A DNA stretch of 64,000 nucleotides from DASXRU01 sp034665305 (GTDB lineage Bacteria; Acidobacteriota; Blastocatellia; Pyrinomonadales; Pyrinomonadaceae): assembly GCA_034665305.1 (NCBI GenBank), contig JAXDFZ010000007.1, positions 62,001 through 126,000 on the forward strand. The letters are read 5' to 3'. Positions 25,149 to 33,566 of the stretch are shown here, in pieces; the first letter of the stretch is position 1; each line of letters opens with the position of its first letter. Both the position numbers and the translations under genes were made by a program. Below the pieces are notes generated by a model. It searched no databases. It had not been told where the DNA came from and saw only the letters and a program-made list of their open reading frames with translations.

Positions 25149-27236
25149 ATGAGATTAAGAAAACTTCTGTGCGCCGTCATTGTGGCGCTTTTTTCGCTCC
25201 AGTCTTTGCAGTTCGCCGCTCGCGCCGACGAGGGCATGTGGACCTTCAATAACGTCCCGCGCGCCGAGATCAAACGCAAATACGGTTTTGATATTACCGA
25301 CGACTGGCTGAAGAAGGTCCAGCTCGCGTCCGTGCGTTTCAACAACGGCGGCTCCGGCTCGTTCGTTTCGCGCGACGGCCTGGTGCTCACCAACTATCAC
25401 ATCGTCGAAGACATCGTGAACGAAGTGAGTACTGCCGCCAAGGATCTGGCCAAGGACGGCTTCGTGGCCCACAACCGCGCCGAAGAAATCAAAGCTCCTA
25501 GTCTCGAGCTGAACGTCCTGGAAAGCATCGACGACGTAACCGCGCGGATCAACGGCGCCGTCAAGCCCGGCTCTTCAGACGCCGACGCTTTTGCCGCGCG
25601 GCGCGCTGAAATCTCGGCTGTCGAAGGTGAATCGACCAAAACCACCGGGCTGCGCTCCGACGTAGTCACTCTCTATCAGGGCGGCCAGTACAACCTCTAT
25701 CGTTACAAAAAATACACCGACGTGCGTTTGGTGTTTGTGCCGGAGTTCCAGGCCGCGTTCTTTGGCGGCGATCCCGACAACTTCAACTTCCCGCGCTTCA
25801 ATATCGATATGTCGCTGGTTCGAGTTTACGAAAACGACCAGCCGGTCCATCCGACAAGCTATCTTAAATGGTCCACTGCCGGCGCGAAGGAAAACGAACT
25901 GGTTTTCGTTACCGGTCATCCCGGTTCCACTGCGCGCCTGAACACCGCCGCGCATTTGACTGAGCTGCGCGACACCAGCATCCCGATCATCATTCGCTTG
26001 TTGGAACGGCGCGAAGCGATGTTGAAAAAGTACATGGCCATGGGCGAGGAACAAACGCGCCAGGCGCAGAACGAATTGAACAGCGTGCAGAACAGTCTGA
26101 AGGTCTATCGCGGCCAGCTTGGCGGTTTGAAGGACAAGCAACTACTGATGAACAAGGAGATAAAGGAGCTCGTGTTACGCAAGGCCATCAGTACGAATCC
26201 CGACCGTCAGAAAATGTACGGCGACGCCTGGGACGCAATTGCCAAAGCCCACCAGGCGCTCCCTTCATATATTAAGGAGCGCAGAATTTTCGATCAGGGC
26301 GGCGGTTTCAACACGACGTATTTCGGCTATGCCCGCACGCTCGTGCGCATGGCCGCCGAAAGCGAGAAACCGAATGCGCAGCGTCTGCCGGAGTTTACCG
26401 ACGCGCGTCGTGCCTCGCTCGAACTGGGACTTTATTCACCCGCGCCGATTCACAACGACTTCGAAAAACTGAAGCTCGCTGACTCGCTGGCGTTCATGGT
26501 CGAACTACTCGGCGCCGACCACGAGCTGGTCAAGCAAATCCTGAACGGCAAGACTCCGGAAGCACGTGCGAGCGAATTGATCGAAGGCACGAAGTTGGGC
26601 GACGTCGCCTTTCGCAAAGAACTCGCCGCCGGCGGCAGCAAAGCCATTGCAGCTGCAACCGACCCGATGATAGTTCTCGCTCGCACAATCGATGCCAAAG
26701 CGCGTGAACTGCGCCAGCGTTACGAAAGCGAAGTCACCGGAGTCGAGCGCGCCAACTACGCCAAGATCGCGCGCGCCCGTTTCGAAGACGAAGGCACCAA
26801 ACTCTATCCCGACGCGACCTTCACGCTGCGTCTTTCCTATGGCGCCGTCAAAGGCTACATGGAAAATGGCAACAAGATCGCGCCCTTCACCACGTTGGGT
26901 GGTCTTTACAATCGCTCCACGCAATACAAAGCGGAGTTTCCGTACAACCTGCCACCGAGATGGTTGGAGAAAAAGTCTTCAATTAATCTGAAGACCCCCT
27001 TCAACTTTGTCTCGACCAACGACATCATCGGCGGCAACAGCGGCTCCCCCACAATAAACAAAAACGCCGAACTGGTCGGATTAATCTTCGACGGCAACAT
27101 CCAGAGTTTGGTAGGAGACTTCTACTACGACGAAACCGTCAACCGCGCCATCAGCGTAGACTCCAGAGGCATGCTGGAAGTCTTGAGAAAAGTCTTCAAC
27201 GCCAACGCCATCGCGGATGAGCTAGTGAAGGGCTAA
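25149..27236 (+). CDS. S46-family dipeptidyl-peptidase, DPP7-like
   Basis: 695-residue exported serine peptidase that removes dipeptides from peptide N-termini, likely in the periplasm. A signal peptide covers residues 1-26 (cleaved near ARADEG). The S46 start DEGMWTFNNVP follows. The catalytic triad is visible as His84 (LTNYHIVED), Asp220 (FPRFNIDMSLVR) and Ser631 (GGNSGSPTINKNAELVG). The residue 18 after the serine, which sets specificity in this family, is Gly649: glycine in DPP7 (hydrophobic P1), arginine in DPP11 (acidic P1). A helical-domain insertion lies between about 290 and 560. Agagg precedes ATG 25149. A GC-rich stem with a T-run lies about 90 bases downstream. Confidence 0.94.
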   Translation: MRLRKLLCAVIVALFSLQSLQFAARADEGMWTFNNVPRAEIKRKYGFDITDDWLKKVQLASVRFNNGGSGSFVSRDGLVLTNYHIVEDIVNEVSTAAKDLAKDGFVAHNRAEEIKAPSLELNVLESIDDVTARINGAVKPGSSDADAFAARRAEISAVEGESTKTTGLRSDVVTLYQGGQYNLYRYKKYTDVRLVFVPEFQAAFFGGDPDNFNFPRFNIDMSLVRVYENDQPVHPTSYLKWSTAGAKENELVFVTGHPGSTARLNTAAHLTELRDTSIPIIIRLLERREAMLKKYMAMGEEQTRQAQNELNSVQNSLKVYRGQLGGLKDKQLLMNKEIKELVLRKAISTNPDRQKMYGDAWDAIAKAHQALPSYIKERRIFDQGGGFNTTYFGYARTLVRMAAESEKPNAQRLPEFTDARRASLELGLYSPAPIHNDFEKLKLADSLAFMVELLGADHELVKQILNGKTPEARASELIEGTKLGDVAFRKELAAGGSKAIAAATDPMIVLARTIDAKARELRQRYESEVTGVERANYAKIARARFEDEGTKLYPDATFTLRLSYGAVKGYMENGNKIAPFTTLGGLYNRSTQYKAEFPYNLPPRWLEKKSSINLKTPFNFVSTNDIIGGNSGSPTINKNAELVGLIFDGNIQSLVGDFYYDETVNRAISVDSRGMLEVLRKVFNANAIADELVKG

Positions 27237-27265
27237 GACCGCCCCGACCAATGAGCCGCAAAGTA

Positions 27266-27287
27266 GGACAGGCATTCCTGCCTGTCC
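27266..27287. repeat. Dispersed palindrome, family ggacaggca
   Basis: ggacaggcattcctgcctgtcc, the most perfect of three copies in the window. Confidence 0.78.
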
Positions 27288-27322
27288 CCCTTTCTGCCGA
27301 AACATCTCACCGTTCGCAAAAC

Positions 27323-27420
27323 TTGTAGGGGTGGCCCTCCGTGGCCACCCCCTTGTTTTTTCCGCGTCACCCATTCAACTGCGCACAAAAAGGGACCGGC
27401 ACGGAGTGCTGCCCCTACAA
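27323..27420. terminator. GC stem plus T-run after the S46 gene, part of a larger inverted element
   Basis: A 9-bp stem (ggggtggcc/ggccacccc at 27328-27336 and 27343-27351) followed by cttgtttttt fits a Rho-independent terminator on the plus strand. The same sequence is the left arm of a larger inverted repeat whose right arm (ggcacggagtgctgcccctac) ends near 27418, so it is also a dispersed element. Either or both readings may hold. Confidence 0.55.
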
Positions 27421-27560
27421 ACGATTCGCATATCATCAGGCGTTCGCGCGACTGAGTTCTATCCCGTCAGAAAAACAAAATAGCCGCTCCCGCTCTCTTC
27501 TGTCACGCATCGAGCGCAATACGGATCATCAACGACATCCCTCAAGTGACAGAGTGAAGT

Positions 27561-27587
27561 CAGTACCACCTGCGATAGCGGGTGGGT
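27561..27587. repeat. Dispersed element, family cccgctatcgcaggcggtac
   Basis: cagtaccacctgcgatagcg and the following ggtgggt form the reverse complement of the copy at 36169-36196; a diverged copy lies at 43695-43718. Confidence 0.7.
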
Positions 27588-27663
27588 CGCATCGTCTCTT
27601 CCAAACCAGCGTCTCTATGAATCTTAAATCACAGGCATAACCACCCGGCAGTTCTAACTCCAA

Positions 27664-27876
27664 TCCATTCACGCCTGAATACAATGGAACCACACCCCAC
27701 ATAGAACGCATTCACGCGTCAATGCAACGGAGCCACCCGTGGCTGCAAGAGAAGCACGCGTGATTCCAATGGACCCACGCATGAATGCAATGGAATCACG
27801 CGTGACGCCAAAGAAATCAGCCGTCAATGGAAGGGAATCAACCATGATTCCTTTGCATTCAAGCCTGACAACAAGC
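27664..27876. repeat. Degenerate 21-bp tandem repeat with palindromic core
   Basis: About ten units of 21 bases with consensus close to ggaatcacgcgtgaatgcaat; the core attcacgcgtgaat is a palindrome. Examples start at 27729, 27750, 27771, 27792, 27813 and 27834. 21 is three times the 7-bp period found elsewhere. Both strands can be read through part of it as 7-residue repeats, but no ribosome site supports a gene. The rest of the gap from 27237 to 28000 holds only the elements listed separately. Confidence 0.75.
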
Positions 27877-28000
27877 CTGGAAGTCATCAATACCTTAAGG
27901 TTTTCTAAGGAAAACCCTTATTGCGCCCGGATCTGACCCAACGTAGACTGCGGCCTTCTCATATCGGCTTTACGATCCTTACATCCTCTAGGAGAACACC

Positions 28001-28399
28001 ATGGGTAAAAATGAAACTCGACGCCTCAACCCAACAGCCATCGCGGAAGATCAGGAACTCCTGGCCGCGCTAAAAGACATCACCGGCTACGCACCGGCCA
28101 ACCCGGCGTATACGGTAGCTGCCATCACAGCTATCGACGCGCGCCGCGCCACTGCCTACAACACCGAAGTACAGACCACGTCCGCCGCCGAAGCCGCACG
28201 CGACAATCACGTAGCCGTGCAATGGGAACTGCACAACGCCCTGCTCGCCGCCAAAGATCAAGTCACCGCCCAATTCGGCTCCGACTCCAACGAAGTCCAA
28301 GCCATGAAACTCAAAAAGAAATCCGAGTACAAAACCCCCACCCGCAAAGGCCCCGGCTCCGGCGGCACCGGTGGCCCAACCCCAACACCAAGAGTGTAA
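28001..28399 (+). CDS. Hypothetical protein, 132 aa
   Basis: Not recognised by family. Residues 1-100 look helical and Ala-rich (LLAALKDITGYAPANPAYTV, AEAARDNHVAVQWELHNALL, AKDQVTAQFGSDSNEVQAM), followed by a basic, Gly/Pro/Thr-rich tail (KKKSEYKTPTRKGPGSGG). There is no signal peptide or membrane segment. A strong ribosome site (aggaga) precedes ATG 28001, and a terminator-like hairpin follows at 28445, so it is very likely expressed as a single-gene unit. It lies just outside the AT-rich operon and shares the GC-rich codon use of the main chromosome. Confidence 0.75.
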   Translation: MGKNETRRLNPTAIAEDQELLAALKDITGYAPANPAYTVAAITAIDARRATAYNTEVQTTSAAEAARDNHVAVQWELHNALLAAKDQVTAQFGSDSNEVQAMKLKKKSEYKTPTRKGPGSGGTGGPTPTPRV

Positions 28400-28444
28400 A
28401 GACTCCGCCCGGCCATAAACCGCCGGCCGAGCTTCTACATCACA

Positions 28445-28489
28445 AACTCCGAAGGGCCGTGCAAACGGCCCTCCGGAGTTCTTTCATTT
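28445..28489 (+). terminator. Probable terminator between convergent genes
   Basis: Stem aactccgaagggccg/cggccctccggagtt (one mismatch, loop tgcaaa) at 28445-28480, followed by ctttcattt. It lies between the 132-residue gene and the convergent SsuB-type gene, and could serve both. Confidence 0.65.
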
Positions 28490-28556
28490 GGCATCGACAG
28501 CCTGCGCACTCACGAGAAGGCTGTAAGCGGCTTGAACGCCTTTTCAACCACCTCTG

Positions 28557-29363
28557 CTAATCAAAAACACTAATTCTCGAATTAGCGTCCTTCTCTGCGT
28601 CAAGAACGGACTCCATTATTCCTTTCCGTAATTCCATATAGCGATGGTTCTCGAAAACATCATGTGGTCTCGGTCTAGGTAAATCTATTTCGAAAATTTG
28701 TCTCACCCGCCCCGGTCGATGGGAAAACACTAGTACGCGATCTCCTAATCCCATCGCCTCATCAACGTCATGAGTTACGAAAACGATCGTCCTCGGATTC
28801 CCGCTCCAGACTCGAAGTAATAACTCGCGCATTCGCGTAGCACTTTGAGCATCCAATGAAGCGAAAGGTTCGTCCATAAGTAGAATATCTGGATTATTGG
28901 CATAAGCACGGGCAAGGCCAACTCGCTGTTGCATACCGGCACTCAACATGAACGGATAACTATCAGCGAATTCTGTTAGTTTCATCTCTTCGAGGTATTG
29001 AGAGACCACTTCATTTCGTTGAGTCTTAGAGACAGCTCTCATTCGCAAACCAAACTCTATATTCTGCCGAACTCTTTTCCATGGGAAGAGATTGTATCTT
29101 TGAAACACCACACCGCGATCCGCGCCGGGCCGGCTAACCAGTTGTCCATCTACTCGAACTTCACCAGAATCAGGCCGAACAAACCCAGCTATGAGACGAA
29201 GAGCGGTAGATTTGCCACAGCCGGAAGGACCTAAGATGCATAAGAATTCTTTCTCTGTAACAGAAAAACTAAGGTTCTCAAGTGCCAGAGTTTGGTCTTT
29301 CCGATGAACATAGGTCATCGTGACACTATCAACCGATATCTTTGTGGTTTTAGTTTCCGACAC
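28557..29363 (-). CDS. ABC transporter ATPase, nitrate/sulfonate/taurine (SsuB/TauB) type
   Basis: 268-residue ATPase for a small-solute importer. Walker A is GPSGCGKS, the Q-loop VVFQRYNLFPWKRV (typical of SsuB/TauB/NrtD), the signature LSAGMQQR (one substitution from LSGGMQQR), Walker B ILLMDEPFASLD and the H-loop FVTHDVDEA. The GTG at 29363 is preferred: ggag lies six bases upstream and the start overlaps the permease end by 14 bases, implying coupling. It is the last of seven co-directional genes in an AT-rich block. The family imports alkanesulfonates, taurine, nitrate, thiamine precursors or similar; the substrate is unknown. Confidence 0.92.
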   Translation of the reverse strand: MSETKTTKISVDSVTMTYVHRKDQTLALENLSFSVTEKEFLCILGPSGCGKSTALRLIAGFVRPDSGEVRVDGQLVSRPGADRGVVFQRYNLFPWKRVRQNIEFGLRMRAVSKTQRNEVVSQYLEEMKLTEFADSYPFMLSAGMQQRVGLARAYANNPDILLMDEPFASLDAQSATRMRELLLRVWSGNPRTIVFVTHDVDEAMGLGDRVLVFSHRPGRVRQIFEIDLPRPRPHDVFENHRYMELRKGIMESVLDAEKDANSRISVFD

Positions 29364-30150
29364 GCTCTTCTCCTTTCCACCAAGGCAGGAGCCATCGCAT
29401 AAGATGAATGAATAGTCGATCACAAAGGATACCCAAAAGAGCAATCGTCAAAATACCTACCATCATTTTGTCGGTTCGAAAAAACTGATGTGAATAGAAA
29501 ATGCGGAATGCAACGCCGCTGAATGCTCCGGCCATTTCCGCAGCAGCTAGACCAAAAAAGCCTGTCGCGATTCCCATGCGGGCACCAGTGATAATAAATG
29601 GTAGGGCGCTTGGTGCATATACTTCTGAAAAGAGCCGCCAACCCTTTGCACCAAGGCTTTGGGCCGCCCATACGTGTTCTCGTTCAACTTCAGAGACTCC
29701 AGCATGGGTATTCAACCAGAGTGGAAATGTGACGCCCCAGGTAACAATAAAGATTTTTTGCGACTCCCCAATTCCAAACCACACGATCGCAAGTGGAATG
29801 AGAGCGACAGATGGCGTGCTTCTTAACAGGTTTAGTAATGGACTAAAACTATCGCGTAGAATTTGTACGCGCCCCGTCAACATTCCTAATAGGATTCCCA
29901 AGAGACATCCTAAGACGAACCCAGTAGCGTAACGGGACAGGCTCGCGCCAAGATCGTTTAACCATTCACCCGACGTAACCATCTCCGAAAAAGCGGAGGC
30001 TATACGGCTGGGCGGAGGGAATAGGACAGGATTGTATAGACCAACACGAGAAATCAACTCCCACAGGGCAAGCGTCACTACAATAGTAGAGAGCCCAATC
30101 AGGAACGTAATCCAAGATCGGCTGGCAAGTTTTGTGTGGGTTCTTACCAT
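29350..30150 (-). CDS. ABC transporter permease, SsuC/TauC type
   Basis: 266-residue inner-membrane permease of the BPD_transp_1 family with about six helices (first at residues 13-33; others around 70-93, 105-127, 135-150, 190-215 and 230-250). The ATPase-coupling (EAA) loop is visible as EREHVWAAQSLGAKGWRLFSEVYAPSALPFI. The N-terminal FPPPSRIASAF is characteristic of the SsuC/TauC group. The start is ATG 30150, and 238 bases without a recognisable gene separate it from the solute-binding protein gene upstream. It pairs with the overlapping ATPase gene. Confidence 0.92.
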   Translation of the reverse strand: MVRTHTKLASRSWITFLIGLSTIVVTLALWELISRVGLYNPVLFPPPSRIASAFSEMVTSGEWLNDLGASLSRYATGFVLGCLLGILLGMLTGRVQILRDSFSPLLNLLRSTPSVALIPLAIVWFGIGESQKIFIVTWGVTFPLWLNTHAGVSEVEREHVWAAQSLGAKGWRLFSEVYAPSALPFIITGARMGIATGFFGLAAAEMAGAFSGVAFRIFYSHQFFRTDKMMVGILTIALLGILCDRLFIHLMRWLLPWWKGEERVGN

Positions 30151-30388
30151 CCTTCAGTCAGCATACTGAGTATCAAGGAAGCATCGGAGGGCTTCCACCT
30201 CGTCAAGCCGAATCGGAAGGAATACCCGCAAGAGGTTCAGGCTGCATGCGGTCTGCAAATGCGTTCCCGTTCCTTGAGTAACTTAATGAAGGCTGTGGAG
30301 AACTTATTGCTCAGCACCATGCCTATTTAGAAGGGAAGCCTCGAATGAGCGCAACAACTTCTCCAATTGAATCTGTGACTGAGCCCCG

Positions 30389-31399
30389 CTATTTAGCGGC
30401 TGCCATTTTTTGAGGATAAATGTAGTCATTGAAATTCGGCACCGGCCCAGTTGATTTCGAGATTGTTCGAGCCCATTGGGCTTCTTTATCCAATATGGGA
30501 ATCAATTGGGGATCTATACCGACGATCACTTTGTATTCAGGCCACAACGACTTCAAGGCTCCAATGTCCATGCTCGTAGCCTTAGAAACTATTGCCATTG
30601 ACTCAGCAGGGTTTTCATTGACGAATTTCTCGGCTCGCTGAAATCCGCGGATTAATTTCTCCACAACGTCGGGATGAGCGCTCGCGAACTCTTGGTTCAT
30701 GGCTACACAGTGACGCCCATGATAAAGGTCACCCGGCGGGAAAACTATCGATTGTTGAGCCAGTTGTTTCTGAGCGTAATAGATATGAGGCTCCCATGCG
30801 AAATAAGCGTCAATGTTCCCTTGGACAAAAGCGGTTACCATGTTGGGAGGATCCATATTGGCGACTTTGACATTCTCAATCGGAATGCCGTTCGCTCTCA
30901 GAAACTCATACATGAAATAGTCCGAATTGGTGCCGGGGAGGGTAGCGACGCGTTTACCAACTAGTTCTTTCCCTGATTGAATTCCCTTATCACGTCGTGC
31001 AATCAGTTTCACCTCTTGGTGTTGGGTGACTGTAGTCACGATGTAAATCTTGTTGCCCTGAAGAATGGCGTGCATAAGAGGAGTTTCCGAAACGGACATA
31101 ACCTCGGCACTCTTAGACAACAATGCATCCAGTGCCTGCCGACCTGATGGAAACATCTGCGCTTGGACATCAAGCCCTTCCTCTTTCCAGAATCCCTTCT
31201 CCAGAGCTACATAAGCGGGAATTGCCGCTACTGAGATAGGCATGGCGTAAGTTATTTTCACCGCACCAGGAGGATCTGTACCTCGCCACTTTGTGCAGCA
31301 GGCCCCACCCACGAGGGCCAAAAGAAGAACACTCCAAATCCAAAGAGAAAACTTTTGTGGGCCTAGTGCCATTTCCAGGCGTTTCGATAAGTGGGCCAT
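30389..31399 (-). CDS. Solute-binding lipoprotein, SsuA/NMT1-like
   Basis: 336-residue extracytoplasmic binding protein for the importer below. The N-terminus has an unusually long pre-sequence (MAHLSKRLEMALGPQKF) before a hydrophobic stretch and a lipobox-like VGGACC, suggesting lipid anchoring. The mature part starts VKITYAMPISVAAIPAYVAL and continues with KGFWKEEGLDVQAQMFPSGRQALDALLSKSAEV, typical of the SsuA/TauA/NMT1 fold; FVQGNIDAYFAWEPHI is the usual second-lobe motif. Aaggag lies five bases before ATG 31399. It follows the receiver gene by about 60 bases, so it is probably co-transcribed with the signalling genes. Substrate unknown. Confidence 0.9.
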   Translation of the reverse strand: MAHLSKRLEMALGPQKFSLWIWSVLLLALVGGACCTKWRGTDPPGAVKITYAMPISVAAIPAYVALEKGFWKEEGLDVQAQMFPSGRQALDALLSKSAEVMSVSETPLMHAILQGNKIYIVTTVTQHQEVKLIARRDKGIQSGKELVGKRVATLPGTNSDYFMYEFLRANGIPIENVKVANMDPPNMVTAFVQGNIDAYFAWEPHIYYAQKQLAQQSIVFPPGDLYHGRHCVAMNQEFASAHPDVVEKLIRGFQRAEKFVNENPAESMAIVSKATSMDIGALKSLWPEYKVIVGIDPQLIPILDKEAQWARTISKSTGPVPNFNDYIYPQKMAAAK

Positions 31400-31460
31400 A
31401 CGTTCTCCTTACTGGCAGAAAAAAGACTGGTCTGTGACAACAAAACATGCATCGTGAAGA

Positions 31461-31877
31461 TCACTCGTTCAAGCCAGCAGCACGTAGAAACTTATACGCG
31501 CCCGGGAGGTTCTTTCTGTTTTTAAACAAAGGCGTAGCGTCTAATTCTTCAATTCGTTTCTTCAGGGCTAGTCCTGAGCCAGTATTCCTCAATAGGACTG
31601 ACCAAACGACAATAGGTATCGCACGAGTCTTCTTTGATTCCTTCAGCTTTCGAATTAGGCGTTCTCCGGCATCGGTAACCCGGCGCTTGTCGTCCTTCAA
31701 ATCAACTATTGCAAAATCCGGTTTGAATTGAGCGATTCCTTCAATTTGGCCTGGTGTAACATCCCAATCGCTCGGATTGACAAATGGAAGAAATTCTACC
31801 TCGTGTTTCGTGAAGATATGCTCCAGCCTTTTCCAATCCTTTGGATTGTCTTCGAAGCATACAATTCTAAGTTTCAT
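31461..31877 (-). CDS. Stand-alone response-regulator receiver (RR-B)
   Basis: 138 residues, a diverged receiver domain with no output domain. The acidic pair is E9/D10 (VCFEDN), the phosphoacceptor probably D59 (PDFAIVDLKDD), the switch serine lies in PIVVWSVLL and the conserved lysine in PLFKNRKN. A stretch of about ten extra residues (PSDWDVTPGQ) precedes the helix before D59. ATG 31877 is chosen over an adjacent TTG. It begins 11 bases after the histidine kinase stop. A similar receiver opens the operon. Likely a phospho-acceptor or relay for the kinase, with effects through protein contacts and not DNA binding. Confidence 0.82.
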   Translation of the reverse strand: MKLRIVCFEDNPKDWKRLEHIFTKHEVEFLPFVNPSDWDVTPGQIEGIAQFKPDFAIVDLKDDKRRVTDAGERLIRKLKESKKTRAIPIVVWSVLLRNTGSGLALKKRIEELDATPLFKNRKNLPGAYKFLRAAGLNE

Positions 31878-31888
31878 CAAAGCACCCT

Positions 31889-33553
31889 CTATTTCTGTGG
31901 TACTTCTACCACGAAGTCAGCATTCCATTCGTCATCAGAGTTATAGTTCCACTTAGTGCCGTCGGATTTATAATACTCACCATCGTTTGTCTTGACATAT
32001 ATGTTGCCGTGATGCCCTTGTTCTATGAGCATCCTGGCGATAGCAAGACCTCTGCCTCGAGGACGGCCTTCTTTTACGGAAACGGGCCGCTTGAAATAGG
32101 GGCGGAATATTCTCTCTCTTTCCTTGGTAGGAATGCCGAGCCCGTTGTCCCTTACGTGAATTAAGTAATTTGTCCCGTCTTTCTCCACGTCGACTCTCAC
32201 GTAATCTCCCCCATGTTCTAGCGCATTAGAAATTAGATTCTCCATGCCCTCTCGAAGCATTCCACGATCGATATTAAAACTCCACGCCGGATCAATCTGG
32301 CCAAATTCAAGCTTCTTACTTCGTTCCTCAAACTGTCTCCTGAAGTAGTACCTAAGATCAGCTAAGAACTCATGTACTTTATCGGGTCTCTTCTTTGCCT
32401 TTAGAAGCGTTTTTGGATCTCTTCCCTCAAGCGCAAAAAGGGTTTGATTCATCACGCGATCGATGTGCGTGATCTGTCTCTCAATGCTCGTCAGTGATGA
32501 TTTTAGTTCTCTAACGGTAGATTGAAGAGCATCGACAGGATGACGGAAGTCATGGACGAGCCGATGAATGAAAAAACGCTTTGCTTCATCCAGCGCGTCC
32601 ATCTCTTCAACTAGGCCATGAGAAAAGGCATCCTCTCGCAGGCGAAGATATGTTAGCAGAGTGGTTGAGACCTCCTCTCCTATTAGTGCCGTTTCCCACG
32701 GAACAAAACCTCGGCAAGCAAATGCCATCCCTCCTACTTTTTCACCTCCAACATAGGCAGGACACAAAAAGGAGGATCTAGGTAAGGTACATTCATATTC
32801 CTTATCTCGGAGCAGTTTCAACGTTACTTTCAGGCTGCTTAAGAGATGATTGAGAGCGGTTACACCTTCGAGCCGACCTCCACCTACGCGACCCATCCAC
32901 GACTTTAGTTTCCCGAGAAACTTTGGATCCACCCTGTTGACCCGCTCAATATCAAGTTCACGAAGTGAATCGCTTGAAGGTTCGGGGAAGTCTATTAAGA
33001 TCGCGGTCACCCTGGGCGGTATAACCATTGCTTCGCGTCCCCATTCTTCAGGGACACCATCTCCATCTCTTGGAAGAAGTATAGTTATGGGACTGCCCAT
33101 GCTTTTGGCGTCTTCTACTTGTTCTTTAGCAAATATCTCAATGTAAGGAGATTCTGTTTCGTAGGGCAGTAATTTGCGTTTCAAGACCGCGGAAGTGAAG
33201 TGTGTATTGAACGCAATTTGATCTGCAAGCCACTCGTTGTCTTCCGCTACCCCGTATGTCAAATGTCGCGTTTTGTAATGCCAGGTAACCAGGTCAACAC
33301 CAGATTGTTGAAACCATAATGTTGTTTCATCGTGAAGAGCGAAAACACGTTTGATAGTTTTTTTTATGTGAGTGCCGTAGGTCTCTAGATCCTTTTCGAA
33401 AACACCGCCAAATCCACTAGTGTTTCCTCGCTTCATCGACAATCGTTCCAGCTCGCGCTCAAATTTGAGCCGGAGCGTTGCTGGAAAACGCAAATACTCC
33501 GGGCGACCCTGCTTCGACCGTTCAACTTTTTCGTCCAAGTCTAGCCTCCGCAT
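31889..33553 (-). CDS. Histidine kinase with unrecognised N-terminal sensor region
   Basis: 554 residues, soluble. Residues 1-310 are not a recognised sensor family; the part around 230-310 (SSFLCPAYVGGEKVGGMAF) is GAF-like. The dimerisation helix carries the H-box VHDFRHPVDALQST, with His334 the likely phosphorylation site. The ATPase domain has N-box MENLISNALEHGGDYV, G1 VRDNGLGIP, F-box IFRPYFKRP and G2 PRGRGLAIARML. The end (YYKSDGTKWNYNSDDEWNADF) is an unusual insertion between the last strands. There is no membrane segment, so sensing is cytoplasmic or through the membrane protein encoded 13 bases upstream. Receiver genes lie on both sides of this pair. Confidence 0.88.
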   Translation of the reverse strand: MRRLDLDEKVERSKQGRPEYLRFPATLRLKFERELERLSMKRGNTSGFGGVFEKDLETYGTHIKKTIKRVFALHDETTLWFQQSGVDLVTWHYKTRHLTYGVAEDNEWLADQIAFNTHFTSAVLKRKLLPYETESPYIEIFAKEQVEDAKSMGSPITILLPRDGDGVPEEWGREAMVIPPRVTAILIDFPEPSSDSLRELDIERVNRVDPKFLGKLKSWMGRVGGGRLEGVTALNHLLSSLKVTLKLLRDKEYECTLPRSSFLCPAYVGGEKVGGMAFACRGFVPWETALIGEEVSTTLLTYLRLREDAFSHGLVEEMDALDEAKRFFIHRLVHDFRHPVDALQSTVRELKSSLTSIERQITHIDRVMNQTLFALEGRDPKTLLKAKKRPDKVHEFLADLRYYFRRQFEERSKKLEFGQIDPAWSFNIDRGMLREGMENLISNALEHGGDYVRVDVEKDGTNYLIHVRDNGLGIPTKERERIFRPYFKRPVSVKEGRPRGRGLAIARMLIEQGHHGNIYVKTNDGEYYKSDGTKWNYNSDDEWNADFVVEVPQK

Positions 33554-33566
33554 TGACTATACAAGC

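Noticed and set aside
27664..27876. CRISPR array
   Set aside because: Units are contiguous 21-mers with no unique spacers and no cas genes nearby.
27669..27890. Minus-strand frame with seven-residue repeats (VTRDSIA-like)
   Set aside because: Produced by the 21-bp tandem repeat; no ribosome site and the opposite strand reads as well.
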